64,000 bases of DNA, taken from Kaistia granuli DSM 23481. GTDB taxonomy: Bacteria; Pseudomonadota; Alphaproteobacteria; Rhizobiales; Kaistiaceae. The DNA is taken from NCBI RefSeq assembly GCF_000380505.1, contig NZ_AQYH01000020.1:62001-126000 (forward strand). Direction: 5' to 3'. This document shows positions 33,617-43,576 of this stretch, in pieces; position 1 is the first letter of the stretch; the number at the start of each line of letters is the position of its first letter. A program made the translations under genes and the position numbers. The notes beneath the pieces are model-generated. The model saw nothing but the letters and a program-made list of their open reading frames with translations, had not been told where the DNA came from and made no database searches.

Positions 33617-34405
33617 ATGTCGACCATCGAAGCCATCCGGTCCGGACCGGAGCCGCCGACGCGCGCCGTCGTGTTGCTGGCGAAATCCGCCTTTGCCGCC
33701 GCGCCGATGTGGGAAATGCATCGCCTGGCCGAGCGCATCCAGCGCCAGCGCGGCGCGGGGGAAACCGTCGCCTTCGCCTTCTCCGAGCAGGGCACACCGG
33801 CGCTTCGCGACGTCCTGCTGTCGCTACGGGACAGCGGCCATTCCGAGATCGTCATCCTGCCGCTCGTGATCCCGCTCGAGCCGAGCTTCCACGCCTGGCT
33901 TGGCCGGACGCTGCAACGCTGGCTCGCCGACGATCCCGACAACTGGCCTGTGATCCGGATCGCGCCGGCGCCGGAAGACGCGCCGGCGCTGGACGGCCTG
34001 ATCGGCCAGCTGATCGACGGCTCGGCCGCGCGGCCTGCCGTGGCGCTCTCGGACAAGCCGCTGCCCGACGCCTCGCTGGTGCCGGCGCAGAGGCGCCGCG
34101 TTCTGGTCTGCCAGGGCGGACCGTGCAACGCCGCCGGCGCCGACGTGATCTGGGGGCATCTCCGCAACGAGCAGGAGCGGCGCAAGCTGCGGACGGTGGG
34201 CGAGGGCGTCATGACGGCCAAGTCGACCTGCCTCGGTCCCTGCAACCTCGCGCCCGTCCTGCAGGTGTTTCCAGAAGGCACCTATTACGGCGGCGTCACC
34301 GAGACCGGCATCGACACGATCATCGACGAGCATCTCCTCGGCGGCCGCATCGTCGCGGCGCTCGCCTATGCGCCGACCGGGCGCAAGCAGGCGCTGCGCG
34401 GCTGA
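33617..34405 (+). CDS. CbiX-like chelatase domain fused to a 2Fe-2S ferredoxin domain
   Basis: A 262-residue two-domain protein. Residues 15-130 resemble CbiX-type cobaltochelatases that insert cobalt into sirohydrochlorin: RLAERIQRQRGAGETVAFAF, ALRDVLLSLRDSGHSEIVIL and PLVIPLEPSFHAWLGRTL with one candidate metal His. The usual first histidine motif GHGS is replaced by LLAKSAF. Residues 155-245 form a thioredoxin-like 2Fe-2S domain with four cysteines: VCQGGPCN and TCLGPCN. It is the first gene behind the cobalamin riboswitch and is followed by ABC importer genes, which points to cobalt handling. Start at 33617 is preceded by GGAGTCGGAAAC. Confidence 0.85.
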   Translation: MSTIEAIRSGPEPPTRAVVLLAKSAFAAAPMWEMHRLAERIQRQRGAGETVAFAFSEQGTPALRDVLLSLRDSGHSEIVILPLVIPLEPSFHAWLGRTLQRWLADDPDNWPVIRIAPAPEDAPALDGLIGQLIDGSAARPAVALSDKPLPDASLVPAQRRRVLVCQGGPCNAAGADVIWGHLRNEQERRKLRTVGEGVMTAKSTCLGPCNLAPVLQVFPEGTYYGGVTETGIDTIIDEHLLGGRIVAALAYAPTGRKQALRG

Positions 34406-34440
34406 CCGCCCTTTTCTCTCATCTCAGAAAGTCCCATCGC

Positions 34441-35937
34441 ATGAAGACCCTGCTTCGCGCCCTGCGCGTCTCCGCCGCGCTGCTTGCCTCGGCAGCCGCT
34501 CTATCCACTACCGCATGGGCGGCCGAGCCGCTCCGCGTCGGCGCCTCCTTCATCACCAGCGGGCTCGATCCCGCCAAGGGCTCGAACGGCTGGGCACTGA
34601 CCAGTCACGGCATCGGCGAGAACTTGTTCTCGGTCGATAGGGATGGCGTGCTCGGTCCCAACCTCGCCGAGAGCGCTGAGCGGGTCGATGAATTCACCTG
34701 GCTGGTAAAGCTGAAGCCGAACCGCCGCTTCGCGGACGGTACGGAGGTCTCGGCCGCGACGGTCGGCGCTGGGCTCGCCCATACCATGGCCAACAACAAG
34801 GCGGCGCTGGCGACCGGCGGCACGCTGCGGTTCCAGGCGGTCGATCCGCTGACGCTGCAAGTCACGACGGAGAAGCCGGTGGCGCTGATCCAGGCGCTGT
34901 TCGCCGAATGGCCGCTGGTCACCTACCACCTTCAGGGCGACGGTACGGCGAGCTTCAGCGGCCCCTATGCCGTGAAGTCGTTCCGGCCCGACGCCGAGAT
35001 CGAGCTGGAGCCCAATCCGCATTTCGCAGGCGCCGAAAAACGCGGCCCGGTCACCTATCGCAAGTTCGCCGACGGCCAGGCGCTGACGCTCGCCTTCGAG
35101 GCCGGCCAACTCGATCTCGCCTTTGGACTTCCGTCGGAAGGTATAGCGCGGCTCAAGGCGAACGAGGACCTGACGGTCAAGGAATTCGCCGTCGGTTACC
35201 AGTATCTCGCCTATCTCAACACCCGCAGCCCGATGCTCGCCGACGCCCGCGTCCGCCGCGCCGTCGATCTCGCGATCGACCGCGACCAGCTCGTGCTGGC
35301 CATCCATGGCGGTACGCCGGCGACCGGCGCCTATGCGCCCTATTTCCCGTTCGCCGGCAAGCAAGCGCGCTCGACCGATGTCGGGAAGGCTGCCGGACTG
35401 CTGGACGAGGCCGGATGGGTCGTCAGCGCGGATGGCAAGCGCAGCAAGGACGGCGCCACCCTCAGGCTCGCCGTGCTCGCCTATCCGCAGCGGCCGGATC
35501 TCGTCGCCATGCTGCCGGTGGTGAAGGCGCAACTGGCAGCGCTCGGCATCGAAGTCGAGACGCGGATCGTCGAGAACGCCAACGAGGTCGCCGGCTCGGG
35601 TGATTTCGATGTCTTCCTCTGGGCTCAGCACACGGCGCCGAGCGGCGATCCCGCCTTCTTCCTGAACAGCACGTTCCGGACCGGCGCCGGGCTCAACTTC
35701 TCGGGCTATGCCGATGACGCCTTCGACGCCATTCTCGATGGCTTCGCCGAAGAGACCGATCCCGCCAAGCGGGCGGCCATCGCCGCCGCGGCTGAGGCGA
35801 AGCTGATCGAGGACGCGCCGGTGTCGTTCCTCGTCTCGCCCGTCTGGCATGTCGGCGTCTCGAAGGCGCTTTCGGGCTACGAGCCCTGGGGCTCCGACTA
35901 CCACGTCCTGCGCGCCGATATCGGCGAAGCCCGGTAG
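34441..35937 (+). CDS. Dipeptide/nickel-type ABC substrate-binding protein
   Basis: A 498-residue periplasmic protein of the SBP_bac_5 (OppA/NikA) family. Signal peptide about residues 1-28 (ending TTAWAA). Family landmarks: PLRVGASFITSGLDPAKGSN, ENLFSVDRDGVLGPNLAES, FADGTEVSAATVGAGLAH, LADARVRRAVDLAIDRDQLV. Lies 35 bases after the CbiX-fusion gene under the cobalamin riboswitch, so cobalt, a cobalt chelate or a corrinoid-related ligand is the likely cargo; the family alone would allow nickel or peptides. The downstream permease starts 13 bases after the stop. Confidence 0.9.
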   Translation: MKTLLRALRVSAALLASAAALSTTAWAAEPLRVGASFITSGLDPAKGSNGWALTSHGIGENLFSVDRDGVLGPNLAESAERVDEFTWLVKLKPNRRFADGTEVSAATVGAGLAHTMANNKAALATGGTLRFQAVDPLTLQVTTEKPVALIQALFAEWPLVTYHLQGDGTASFSGPYAVKSFRPDAEIELEPNPHFAGAEKRGPVTYRKFADGQALTLAFEAGQLDLAFGLPSEGIARLKANEDLTVKEFAVGYQYLAYLNTRSPMLADARVRRAVDLAIDRDQLVLAIHGGTPATGAYAPYFPFAGKQARSTDVGKAAGLLDEAGWVVSADGKRSKDGATLRLAVLAYPQRPDLVAMLPVVKAQLAALGIEVETRIVENANEVAGSGDFDVFLWAQHTAPSGDPAFFLNSTFRTGAGLNFSGYADDAFDAILDGFAEETDPAKRAAIAAAAEAKLIEDAPVSFLVSPVWHVGVSKALSGYEPWGSDYHVLRADIGEAR

Positions 35938-35950
35938 TGGCGAGGCACGC

Positions 35951-36868
35951 TTGACCCTCCCGGTCCGGATCACGTTGCGGACGATCGCCAGCCTGCTGGC
36001 GATATCCTTGCTGGCGTTCGCGATCATCTCGGCCATGCCGTCCGATCCCGTCGCCATCGCGATCCGGGCCTGGAACCTTCCCGTCGACGGCGAGATCGTC
36101 GCCGGGCTCCGGGCGCAGTGGGGTCTCGATCGGCCATTCCTGGAGCGCTACGCCGCCTGGATCCTGCGCTTCTTTAGCGGCGACTGGGGCCTTTCGTTCC
36201 GGACCGGTGAGCCGGTGCTGGACGAATTCCTGCGCCGCCTGCCGCTGACGCTGACGATTGCCTTCTCGGGCCTTACCCTCGCGCTCGTCGCCGCCGTGCC
36301 GCTCGGCTTCCTGGCGGCGCTGAAGCCGCGCGGGCTCGTCGATGGCGTCACCCGCATGCTGGCCGTCCTGGTCCAGGCGGTGCCGTCGATCTGGCTCGGG
36401 CTGGTGTTTCTCTGGGTACTCGGCGTGCAGCTTCGATGGATCCGGCCTTTCTCGCGCGACTGGAGCGGGCTGATCCTGCCGATCGCGCTGATCGCCCTGC
36501 ATTCGCTGGCCGTCCTTACCCGCGTCTACCGACGCGACCTCATCGATATCAGCAGCCAGCCCTTCTTCCGCACGGCGCTCGCCAAGGGGCTCGGCCGGCC
36601 CGCCGCGCTTTGGCGGCACGGTCATGCCCATGCCCTCTATGCGCTGCTCTCGGCCTTCCGCGCCGAGGCGAGCTGGGCGGTCGGCAGCACGGCGGCGATC
36701 GAAGTGCTGTTCGGCCTGCCCGGCATCGGTCAGTTCCTGGTCGAGAGCATCGCGGCGCGCGATTATCCGGTATTGCAGGCCTATGTGATGGTGGTGGCGG
36801 GCTGGCTGCTGCTGCTGAACGCCGGCATCGCCGCGAGCCTCGCCTGGCTGGGCGGACGCCGGGCATGA
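35951..36868 (+). CDS. Dipeptide/nickel-type ABC permease, first subunit
   Basis: A 305-residue OppB/NikB-like inner-membrane permease. It begins with a membrane span (RTIASLLAISLLAFAIIS), has the periplasmic loop typical of OppB (GLDRPFLERYAAWILRFFSGDWGLSFRTGEPV), and the EAA-like loop as AKGLGRPAALWRHGHAHALY, followed by EVLFGLPGIGQFLVESI. The start is taken as TTG at 35951, which has GAGG five bases before it and follows the SBP stop by 13 bases; no ATG suits. It overlaps the next permease gene by four bases (ATGA). Confidence 0.88.
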   Translation: MTLPVRITLRTIASLLAISLLAFAIISAMPSDPVAIAIRAWNLPVDGEIVAGLRAQWGLDRPFLERYAAWILRFFSGDWGLSFRTGEPVLDEFLRRLPLTLTIAFSGLTLALVAAVPLGFLAALKPRGLVDGVTRMLAVLVQAVPSIWLGLVFLWVLGVQLRWIRPFSRDWSGLILPIALIALHSLAVLTRVYRRDLIDISSQPFFRTALAKGLGRPAALWRHGHAHALYALLSAFRAEASWAVGSTAAIEVLFGLPGIGQFLVESIAARDYPVLQAYVMVVAGWLLLLNAGIAASLAWLGGRRA

Positions 36869-37626
36869 AGCTCCGTCCGATCCCTGCGCTGGTCGTCGTC
36901 GCGCTGATGCTGGCCGGCGCGCTCTGGCAGCCGCATGACCCTGACGCCATCGACCTGGCGCATCGCCATGCGCCCAATTCGTGGGCGCATTGGCTCGGCA
37001 CCGACCAGTTCGGTCGCGATCTGCTTTCGCGCCTGATGGTCGGCGGCTGGCGCACCGCGATCGTGCTCGTCTGCGTCGCCGCGATCGGCATGGTCGGCGG
37101 CTCGCTCTTCGGCATCCTGGCGGCGATGCTGGGCGGCTGGCGGGGAGGGGCGATCCTGCGGGCGGCGGAGATGTTCATCGTCGTGCCGACCCTGATCGTC
37201 GCGCTGACGGCCGCGGCGATCTTCGGATTGAGCCCGCTGACGGCCGGCGTGGCGCTCGGGCTTGCCGGTGTCGGGCCCTATACGCTGTTCGCCCATGCGC
37301 TGGCGCAGCGGCTGCTCGGCCAGCCCTATGTGCAGGCGGCGAGGGCGCTCGGCGTCGGCGGGCTGCCGCTGGTGCTGCGCCACGTCGTGCCCAACATGGC
37401 GCCGGTGCTGTTCGCCCATATCGGCAGCAATGGCGGCCTCGCCGTCACAGCCTATGCGTCGCTGGCGTTTCTCGGCCTGGGTGCCGATCCGTCGCGGCCC
37501 GACTGGGGCGCGATGCTGTTCGAATATCGGATGTTCCTGTTCGACCATCCGATGCTGATGGTCTGGCCAGGCCTTGCCATCGCCGTGGTCGCGGCGGTGC
37601 TCAATGCGTCTTTCGACGCGGATTGA
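36865..37626 (+). CDS. Dipeptide/nickel-type ABC permease, second subunit, short C-terminus
   Basis: A 253-residue OppC/NikC-like permease. Recognisable parts are HWLGTDQFGRDLLSRLMVGG near the start, GYT-like pore segments, the EAA loop QAARALGVGGLPLVLRHVVPN and TAYASLAFLGLGADPSRPDWGAM. It ends at VLNASFDAD, where family members go on with GDGLRDxLDP and more, so it is 20 or more residues short. Its last 26 bases overlap the convergent MFS gene. No ATPase genes follow, so the importer must borrow ATPases encoded elsewhere or is decayed. Confidence 0.88.
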   Translation: MKLRPIPALVVVALMLAGALWQPHDPDAIDLAHRHAPNSWAHWLGTDQFGRDLLSRLMVGGWRTAIVLVCVAAIGMVGGSLFGILAAMLGGWRGGAILRAAEMFIVVPTLIVALTAAAIFGLSPLTAGVALGLAGVGPYTLFAHALAQRLLGQPYVQAARALGVGGLPLVLRHVVPNMAPVLFAHIGSNGGLAVTAYASLAFLGLGADPSRPDWGAMLFEYRMFLFDHPMLMVWPGLAIAVVAAVLNASFDAD

Positions 37627-38806
37627 CGGGGCTGCCGATCGCCAGGAAGGCGAAGACGGCGAGTGTGCTGAGCGCCGCGATGATGGTGAGCGCCGCCGGA
37701 TAGCCGAGCCGCTCCGTCATCAGGGCAAAAGCGAAGGGCGCGGCCGAGGAGACGACGAGCCGCACCGAGGTCAGCCGGCCGAGGCGCTTGCCGTAGCCGT
37801 CGCTGCCGAACAGCTCGAGCGGCAAGGTGCCCTGCACGATGCTGGAGAGGCCCGAGCTCAGCCCGAACACGATGGCAAAGGCGAAGGCGCCGGCGAGGTT
37901 TGGCGCCGTCAGCAGCAGGATACCGGTGGCGAGCGGCAGAAACACCGACGCGATGATCGCCAGCGTCCGCTGCGACAGCTTGCCTGCGAACATCATGTTG
38001 GTGAAGCGGCTCAGCACCTGCGCCGGTCCGAACACCGAGGCGACCAGCACGCTCGCCTTGGCGAGGCCGAGGCCCGTCAGCATCGGCAGCATGTGGACGA
38101 GGAAGGTCGAGGTGACGAAGCTCTGGATGGCGAAGCCGACCAGCATCAGCGCAAAGGCGCGCGGCCGGGCTGACGCCTCGATGACACCGATGAGGGGCGG
38201 CCTCGAAGGAACGGCCGGATCGAGGTCGGAGCGGCGGCCGACGTCGGTCCGCGTCCGTACCATCAGCCAGGCATGGACGGGAAAGCAGAGGAAGAGATGC
38301 AGCGCTGCGAACAGCCAGTAGACCTGATGCCAGTCGAGGCGGTCGTGCAGCCAGCTTGTGAAGGGCCAGAACAGCGTCGACGAGAAGCCGGCGATCAGCG
38401 TCAGCTGGGTGATGGTGCGCTGCGCCCGGGCCGGGTTGATCTGGACAAGCAGCGTGAAGGAGCTGGTGTACTGCACCAGCGCCGAGGCGATCTGGATCGC
38501 GATCAGGCCGAGCACGAGCAGGATGCTGTTGCCGGCCAGCGCCGCGGTGGCGAGCGCCAGGGTGGCGACCAGCGAGCCGACCGTCATGACGCGCCCGGCG
38601 CCGGCGCGGTCGATCCAGGCGCCGATCCACGGCGCGCTCAGTCCGCTGACGAGCAGCGAGACGGAGAAGGCGGCGAACATCCACTCCGTCGAGATACCGA
38701 ACTCGCGGCCCATTGCGGGGGCGAGGACGCTGAAGCTGTAGTAGAGCGTGCCGTAGCCGATGATCTGGGTCAGGCCGAGGGCGATGACCGCCATGCCGGG
38801 ATTCAT
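37601..38806 (-). CDS. Major facilitator superfamily transporter
   Basis: A 401-residue inner-membrane protein with twelve hydrophobic segments. The first loop signature (GAWIDRAGAGRVMTVGS) and the LIGVIEASARPRAFALMLVGF middle linker are MFS-like; the ending is FAFLAIGSPVNPRRKTH. The substrate cannot be told; related proteins are exporters of small organic compounds. Its 3' end overlaps the last 26 bases of the importer permease gene on the other strand. It begins 265 bases from the divergent ugpB-like gene. Confidence 0.85.
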   Translation of the reverse strand: MNPGMAVIALGLTQIIGYGTLYYSFSVLAPAMGREFGISTEWMFAAFSVSLLVSGLSAPWIGAWIDRAGAGRVMTVGSLVATLALATAALAGNSILLVLGLIAIQIASALVQYTSSFTLLVQINPARAQRTITQLTLIAGFSSTLFWPFTSWLHDRLDWHQVYWLFAALHLFLCFPVHAWLMVRTRTDVGRRSDLDPAVPSRPPLIGVIEASARPRAFALMLVGFAIQSFVTSTFLVHMLPMLTGLGLAKASVLVASVFGPAQVLSRFTNMMFAGKLSQRTLAIIASVFLPLATGILLLTAPNLAGAFAFAIVFGLSSGLSSIVQGTLPLELFGSDGYGKRLGRLTSVRLVVSSAAPFAFALMTERLGYPAALTIIAALSTLAVFAFLAIGSPVNPRRKTH

Positions 38807-39071
38807 GCGTGGATCGCCTTGGACCGTCTCAATGGGCTGGTGGCACGAGGGCGAGTCGCGACTCGTCTGCGTCTCGACGGTTCTATGCGCGTTCGCGGCC
38901 GGCGGGAACAGTCCGAATTCACGCCGTGCCGAAGCGGCGGTTTGGGGACGACGGCGGACCGAGACGGGCGGCGGACGGCAGTAAGCCGGCGTGTCATCCG
39001 AGCGTTACGGGCGGCGGGCTAAGCGGTGGCCGTCGCGCCAGACTGGCGCTCAACCCCTTCGTGAGGCTCTC

Positions 39072-40421
39072 ATGAACGCCAAGCTTATCGGCGCCGTCGG
39101 CACCTTCGCCGTCGCAGCCCTGCTCGCCGGCCCGGCCGCGGCCGACAAGACCAAGATCGACTTCTGGTTCGGCAATTCGGGCGATATCGCCAAGCGCGTC
39201 CAGGAACAGTGCGAGCGCTTCAACGCCAGCCAGGCCGACTATGAAGTCGTCTGCACCAGCCAGGGCTCGTATGACGCCTCGCTCCAGAACACCATCGCGG
39301 CCTTCCGCGCCGGCCAGCAGCCGACCATCGCCCAGGTGTCGGACGCCGGCACGCTCGACATCATGCTGTCGGGCGCCTACTACCCGGCCAACAAGCTCAT
39401 GACCGACATGGGCTACACGGTCGACTGGAAGGACTATTTCTCCGGCATCGCCAACTACTATGCGACGTCGAAGGGCGAGATGTACTCGTTCCCCTTCAAT
39501 TCCTCGACGGCGCTGCTGTACTGGAACAAGGACGCCTTCGCCAAGATCGGCAAGGACCATGCTCCGGCGACGTGGGAAGAAGCCGCGGCCGATTTCAAGG
39601 CGCTGAAGGCGGCCGGCTATGCTTGCCCGCTCGGCTTCAACATCTCGCGTGACGAAGTCTGGCAGCTTGGCGAGCAGTTCCTGGCCGTGCATGGCGAGCC
39701 GATCGCCACTCGGAAGAACGGCTATGAAGGCCTCGACGCCGAGCTCTCCTTCAACAAGGGCAAGTGGGTCCAGTTCGTTAGGGATTTGAAGGGCTGGTAC
39801 GACAATGGCGAAGCCGTCATCAAGTCGAAGGAAACCGGCCAGACCTTCATCGAAGCCTTCGCCAACGGCGATTGCCAGGTCATCCTGACCTCGGTCGGCG
39901 ATCACGGAAATATCGGCCGTACCGCCAAGGAAGGCCTGAACTGGGACGTCGCGATGCTGCCCGTCTATGAGGGCACGGATCGCAAGAGCTCCTTCGTCGG
40001 CGGCGCCTCGCTCTGGGTGCTGACCGGCAAGTCCGACGCCGAGTACAAGGGCGCGGCCGCCTTCTTCGACTTCATCGCCAAGCCGGAAGAAGCGCTGACC
40101 TGGTCGACGGTGACCGGTTACATCCCGGTCCGCAATTCCGGCTTCGAGTATCTGAACCAGCAGGGCTTCTACAAGGAAGCTCCGTACAAGGGCCGCGAGC
40201 TGGCGATCCAGAGCCTGACCGCGTCGCCCGCTGAGGATCCGGCTCCGCAAGGCATCCGCCTCGGCGGCCTGCTGCAGATCCGCCAGGAAATCTCGAACGG
40301 CCTGCAGGCGATCTTCATCAAGAACGAAGACGTCCAGGCCTCGCTCGACACGGCGGCCGATCGCGGCAACCAGATCCTGCGCAAGTTCGAGCAGACCTAC
40401 GCCGGCAAGACCCTGCCGTAA
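39072..40421 (+). CDS. UgpB-type ABC substrate-binding protein
   Basis: A 449-residue periplasmic binding protein of the SBP_bac_1 family, very like UgpB, which binds sn-glycerol 3-phosphate. Signal peptide MNAKLIGAVGTFAVAALLAG, cut near AAADK. Typical parts: TKIDFWFGNSGDIAKRVQEQ, TIAQVSDAGTLDIMLSGAYYP, YSFPFNSSTALLYWNKDAF, and the C-terminal tail TAADRGNQILRKFEQTYAG. Start at 39072 is supported by GAGG. First gene of the operon; two stem-loops lie between it and the permease genes. Confidence 0.92.
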   Translation: MNAKLIGAVGTFAVAALLAGPAAADKTKIDFWFGNSGDIAKRVQEQCERFNASQADYEVVCTSQGSYDASLQNTIAAFRAGQQPTIAQVSDAGTLDIMLSGAYYPANKLMTDMGYTVDWKDYFSGIANYYATSKGEMYSFPFNSSTALLYWNKDAFAKIGKDHAPATWEEAAADFKALKAAGYACPLGFNISRDEVWQLGEQFLAVHGEPIATRKNGYEGLDAELSFNKGKWVQFVRDLKGWYDNGEAVIKSKETGQTFIEAFANGDCQVILTSVGDHGNIGRTAKEGLNWDVAMLPVYEGTDRKSSFVGGASLWVLTGKSDAEYKGAAAFFDFIAKPEEALTWSTVTGYIPVRNSGFEYLNQQGFYKEAPYKGRELAIQSLTASPAEDPAPQGIRLGGLLQIRQEISNGLQAIFIKNEDVQASLDTAADRGNQILRKFEQTYAGKTLP

Positions 40422-40447
40422 TCCCGTCACGTCGAACTCCCACCCCG

Positions 40448-40512
40448 CCTGCCTCGCTCCGGCGAGGCAGGACAAGGGAGCCGGGCGGAACGTGCGCCGT
40501 TCACGTTCCGCC
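40448..40512 (+). other. Tandem stem-loops after the ugpB-like gene
   Basis: First stem: CCTGCCTCG (40448-40456) with CGAGGCAGG (40463-40471). Second stem: GGCGGAACGTG (40484-40494) with CACGTTCCGCC (40502-40512). Neither has a T-run. They likely protect the binding-protein mRNA from 3' decay or slow read-through, so the binding protein outnumbers the permeases. Confidence 0.75.
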
Positions 40513-40611
40513 TATTCCTCGATCCGGCCGCGTGCCCCATGCACCGCGCCGGATCCAGGTTGTCGCCGCCCCGTCCGGAGGCGCCGGCAACCTGAAGATC
40601 GAGTCTGTCCC

Positions 40612-41496
40612 ATGGAAAAGCGCGCCACCTTCTCGTCCACGACCATCGGCCTTCTGTTCGCCCTGCCGATGCTCGTGCTGATCTTTGTCTTCTTCTACTG
40701 GCCGAGCGGTCAGGCGCTCTACTGGGCCTTCACGCTGGAACAACCCTGGGGCGGCGGCAACACCTGGGTCGGCCTGCAGAATTTCCGCCAGCTGCTCAGC
40801 GATCCCTACTACTGGGGCGCCATCTCGCGCAGCATGGTGTTCGGCCTCGGCTCGACCTCGATCGCCATGGGCGTCGCGCTGCTGCTGGCGCTTTTCACCG
40901 ATCGCGAGATGCGCGGCCACAAGGCCTATCGCAGCGTCTTCATCTGGCCCTATGCCATCGCCGCGCCGGCGCTCGGCCTCGCCTTCCGCTTCATCCTGGC
41001 GCCCGAGGCCGGCTTCCTGTCGCTGATCAACCAGATCTGGCCGGGCTTGTGGAATCCGGCGCTCGACGGCACCGACGCGATGATCGCCGTCATCATCGCC
41101 TTCTCGTGGAAATATGTCGGCTACAACTTCATCTTCTTCCTGTCGGCGCTGCAGAGCATTCCCCGCTCGCTGATCGAGGCGGCCGCGATGGACGGCTCCG
41201 GCCCGATGCGCCGCATGTGGGACATCCAGCTGCCGCTGCTGACGCCGACCTTGTTCTTCCTTCTCGTGATCAACATCACCGAGAGCTTTCAGGACAGTTT
41301 CGGCATCGTCGACATCATGACCCAGGGCGGCCCGGCGAGGGCGACCGAGCTGATGGTCTACAAGATCTACTTCGACGGTTTCAAAGGTCTCGACTATTCC
41401 GGCGCCGCCGCGCAGTCGATCATCCTGATGGGCCTCGTCGTCCTCCTCACCATCGTGCAGTTCCGCTTCGTCGAGCGGCGCGTGCACTACAAATAG
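40612..41496 (+). CDS. UgpA-type ABC permease
   Basis: A 294-residue inner-membrane permease of the MalF/UgpA class with six spans. The EAA loop reads [20 protein letters not shown], just after [12 protein letters not shown], and the segment [20 protein letters not shown] is close to UgpA. It begins 190 bases after the binding-protein gene, beyond the stem-loops, and 11 bases separate its stop from the next permease gene. Confidence 0.92.
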   Translation: MEKRATFSSTTIGLLFALPMLVLIFVFFYWPSGQALYWAFTLEQPWGGGNTWVGLQNFRQLLSDPYYWGAISRSMVFGLGSTSIAMGVALLLALFTDREMRGHKAYRSVFIWPYAIAAPALGLAFRFILAPEAGFLSLINQIWPGLWNPALDGTDAMIAVIIAFSWKYVGYNFIFFLSALQSIPRSLIEAAAMDGSGPMRRMWDIQLPLLTPTLFFLLVINITESFQDSFGIVDIMTQGGPARATELMVYKIYFDGFKGLDYSGAAAQSIILMGLVVLLTIVQFRFVERRVHYK

Positions 41497-41507
41497 GGGC
41501 GGGGCCG

Positions 41508-42422
41508 ATGGTCGAACGCACTCCCATCTTCAACGCCGTCTGCCAGATCGTGCTCTTTATCGGTCTCCTCACAGTCCTGCTGCCCTTCCTGATCGTCGTC
41601 ATCGCCGCGACGCACGATATCCGCACCGTCAACACGGTGCCGATGCCGCTCGTCCCCGGTTCCGACCTGTTCGCCAATCTGCACGAGGCCTGGATCCGCG
41701 CCGATCTCGGCCGCAAGCTGCTGAATTCCTTCCTGTTCGCCGGCACTGTGGCGGCCGGCAAGGTGCTGCTGTCGTCGATGGCGGCGTTCGCCATCGTCTA
41801 TTTCCGCTTTCCCGGGCGGATGCTGATGTTCTGGCTGATCTTCATCACGCTCATGCTGCCGCTCGAGGTCCGCATCGTGCCGACCTACGCGGTCGCCGCC
41901 AATGCGCTGGCGCCGTTCCAGGCGATCCTCGACGTCACTGGCATCTCCTGGCTGATCCGCAATGTCTCTGGCCTGCAGGTGAAGCTCGAATGGGGCCTGC
42001 TCAATTCCTATACCGGCCTGATCCTGCCGCTTGTCGCCACCGCGACTGGAACGTTCCTCTACCGCCAGTTCTACCTGACGGTGCCGGACGAGCTGGCGGA
42101 AGCCGCCAAGATGGACGGCTCCGGGGCGGTCCGCTTCTTCGTCGACATCCTGTTCCCGCTATCGAAGCCGAACATGATCGCGCTCTTCACCATCATGTTC
42201 GTCTGGTCGTGGAACCAGTATCTCTGGCCGCTGCTGATCACCACCGACCCGAATTTCGGCATCGCCGTGACCCAGCTGAAGCACCTCATTCCCTCCGAAT
42301 TCGGCTTGCCGGACTGGAACGTCGCCATGGCGGGAACGCTCATCATCATGGCGCCGCCGCTCATCGTCGTGATCCTGATGCAGCGCTGGTTCGTGCGCGG
42401 CCTGATCTCGACCGAGAAGTGA
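41508..42422 (+). CDS. UgpE-type ABC permease
   Basis: A 304-residue partner permease of the MalG/UgpE class. Six spans; EAA loop [20 protein letters not shown] following [11 protein letters not shown]; the C-terminal part includes [18 protein letters not shown] and [20 protein letters not shown]. The start at 41508 has GGGGCGGGG upstream. Forms the membrane channel with the UgpA-like subunit. Confidence 0.92.
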   Translation: MVERTPIFNAVCQIVLFIGLLTVLLPFLIVVIAATHDIRTVNTVPMPLVPGSDLFANLHEAWIRADLGRKLLNSFLFAGTVAAGKVLLSSMAAFAIVYFRFPGRMLMFWLIFITLMLPLEVRIVPTYAVAANALAPFQAILDVTGISWLIRNVSGLQVKLEWGLLNSYTGLILPLVATATGTFLYRQFYLTVPDELAEAAKMDGSGAVRFFVDILFPLSKPNMIALFTIMFVWSWNQYLWPLLITTDPNFGIAVTQLKHLIPSEFGLPDWNVAMAGTLIIMAPPLIVVILMQRWFVRGLISTEK

Positions 42423-42439
42423 TTGGAAAGGACCATCCG

Positions 42440-43549
42440 ATGTCATCGATTGCCATCAAGGGCGTCAAGAAGGCTTATGCCAAGAACGCCGTCGTGCACG
42501 GGGTCGACCTCGAGATCGCCACGGGCGAGTTCATCGTCATTCTCGGCCCGTCCGGCTGCGGCAAGTCCACGCTGCTCCGGATGATCGCCGGGCTCGAGGA
42601 AATCTCGGGCGGCGAGATCTGGATCGACGGCAAGCTGGTCAACAAGTTGGAGCCGCGCGAGCGCGGCTGCGCCATGGTGTTCCAGAACTACGCGCTCTAT
42701 CCGCACATGACGGTGGCCGAAAACATCGGCTATGCGCTGAAGGTTGCCGGCGTGCCGAAAGCCGAGCGCATGCAGCGGGTCGCCGCCACCGCCAAGGTGG
42801 TCGGCCTCGAAGCCTTCCTCGACCGTCGCCCGGCGGCGCTTTCCGGCGGCCAGCGCCAGCGCGTCGCCATGGGCCGCGCCATCGTGCGGGAGCCGAAGGT
42901 GTTTTTGTTCGACGAGCCGCTCTCCAACCTCGACGCCAAGCTGCGCGTCGCCATGCGCGCCGAGATCCGCCGCCTGCATCGCAGGCTCGGCGCGACGTCC
43001 GTCTTCGTCACGCATGACCAGACCGAGGCGATGACGCTGGGCGACCGGCTCGTCGTCATGAATGGTGGCCGCATCGAGCAGGTCGGCACGCCAGCAGAGG
43101 TCTACAACCGCCCGGCCACCCGCTTCGTCGCCAATTTCGTCGGCTCGCCGTCGATGAACCTGATGGAGGGTGCGATCGATCGCCATGGCGTATTCGTCTA
43201 TGACGAGCAGCGCCGCATTCCGCTGCCCGGCGCGCTCGATGCCCGACTCGTCGGCCACAAGATCGTGCTCGGCGTGCGCGCCGAAGCGGCGAAGCTCGTC
43301 GAGGCCGGCACGCCGGGCTCGCTGCCCGCCACCGTCGACTTCATCGAAGAACTTGGTGCCGGCCGCGTCGTCCATACCGATTTCGACGGGCTGTCTTTCG
43401 CCGTCGCGCTCAGCGACGCTGCCACCTTCGAGACCGGCGATCCCGTCGGCGTGATGATCGATCCCGCCGACATCCATCTCTTTTCGATCGAGAGCGGCCT
43501 CCGCATTGATTTGCCGGCGTCGCAGCCGGCCCACGCGACCTCCCTCTGA
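42440..43549 (+). CDS. UgpC-type ABC ATPase
   Basis: A 369-residue ATPase of the MalK/UgpC class. Walker [11 protein letters not shown]-loop [14 protein letters not shown], signature [15 protein letters not shown], Walker [13 protein letters not shown] and H-loop VTHDQTEAM are all intact. After about residue 235 follows the TOBE/MalK regulatory domain with [12 protein letters not shown] and LGVRAEAA. It completes an importer for glycerol phosphate or a related phosphodiester; the exact cargo is inferred from family only. Confidence 0.93.
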   Translation: MSSIAIKGVKKAYAKNAVVHGVDLEIATGEFIVILGPSGCGKSTLLRMIAGLEEISGGEIWIDGKLVNKLEPRERGCAMVFQNYALYPHMTVAENIGYALKVAGVPKAERMQRVAATAKVVGLEAFLDRRPAALSGGQRQRVAMGRAIVREPKVFLFDEPLSNLDAKLRVAMRAEIRRLHRRLGATSVFVTHDQTEAMTLGDRLVVMNGGRIEQVGTPAEVYNRPATRFVANFVGSPSMNLMEGAIDRHGVFVYDEQRRIPLPGALDARLVGHKIVLGVRAEAAKLVEAGTPGSLPATVDFIEELGAGRVVHTDFDGLSFAVALSDAATFETGDPVGVMIDPADIHLFSIESGLRIDLPASQPAHATSL

Positions 43550-43576
43550 CCCCTCAACCCATTCGAGACCTTTGCC

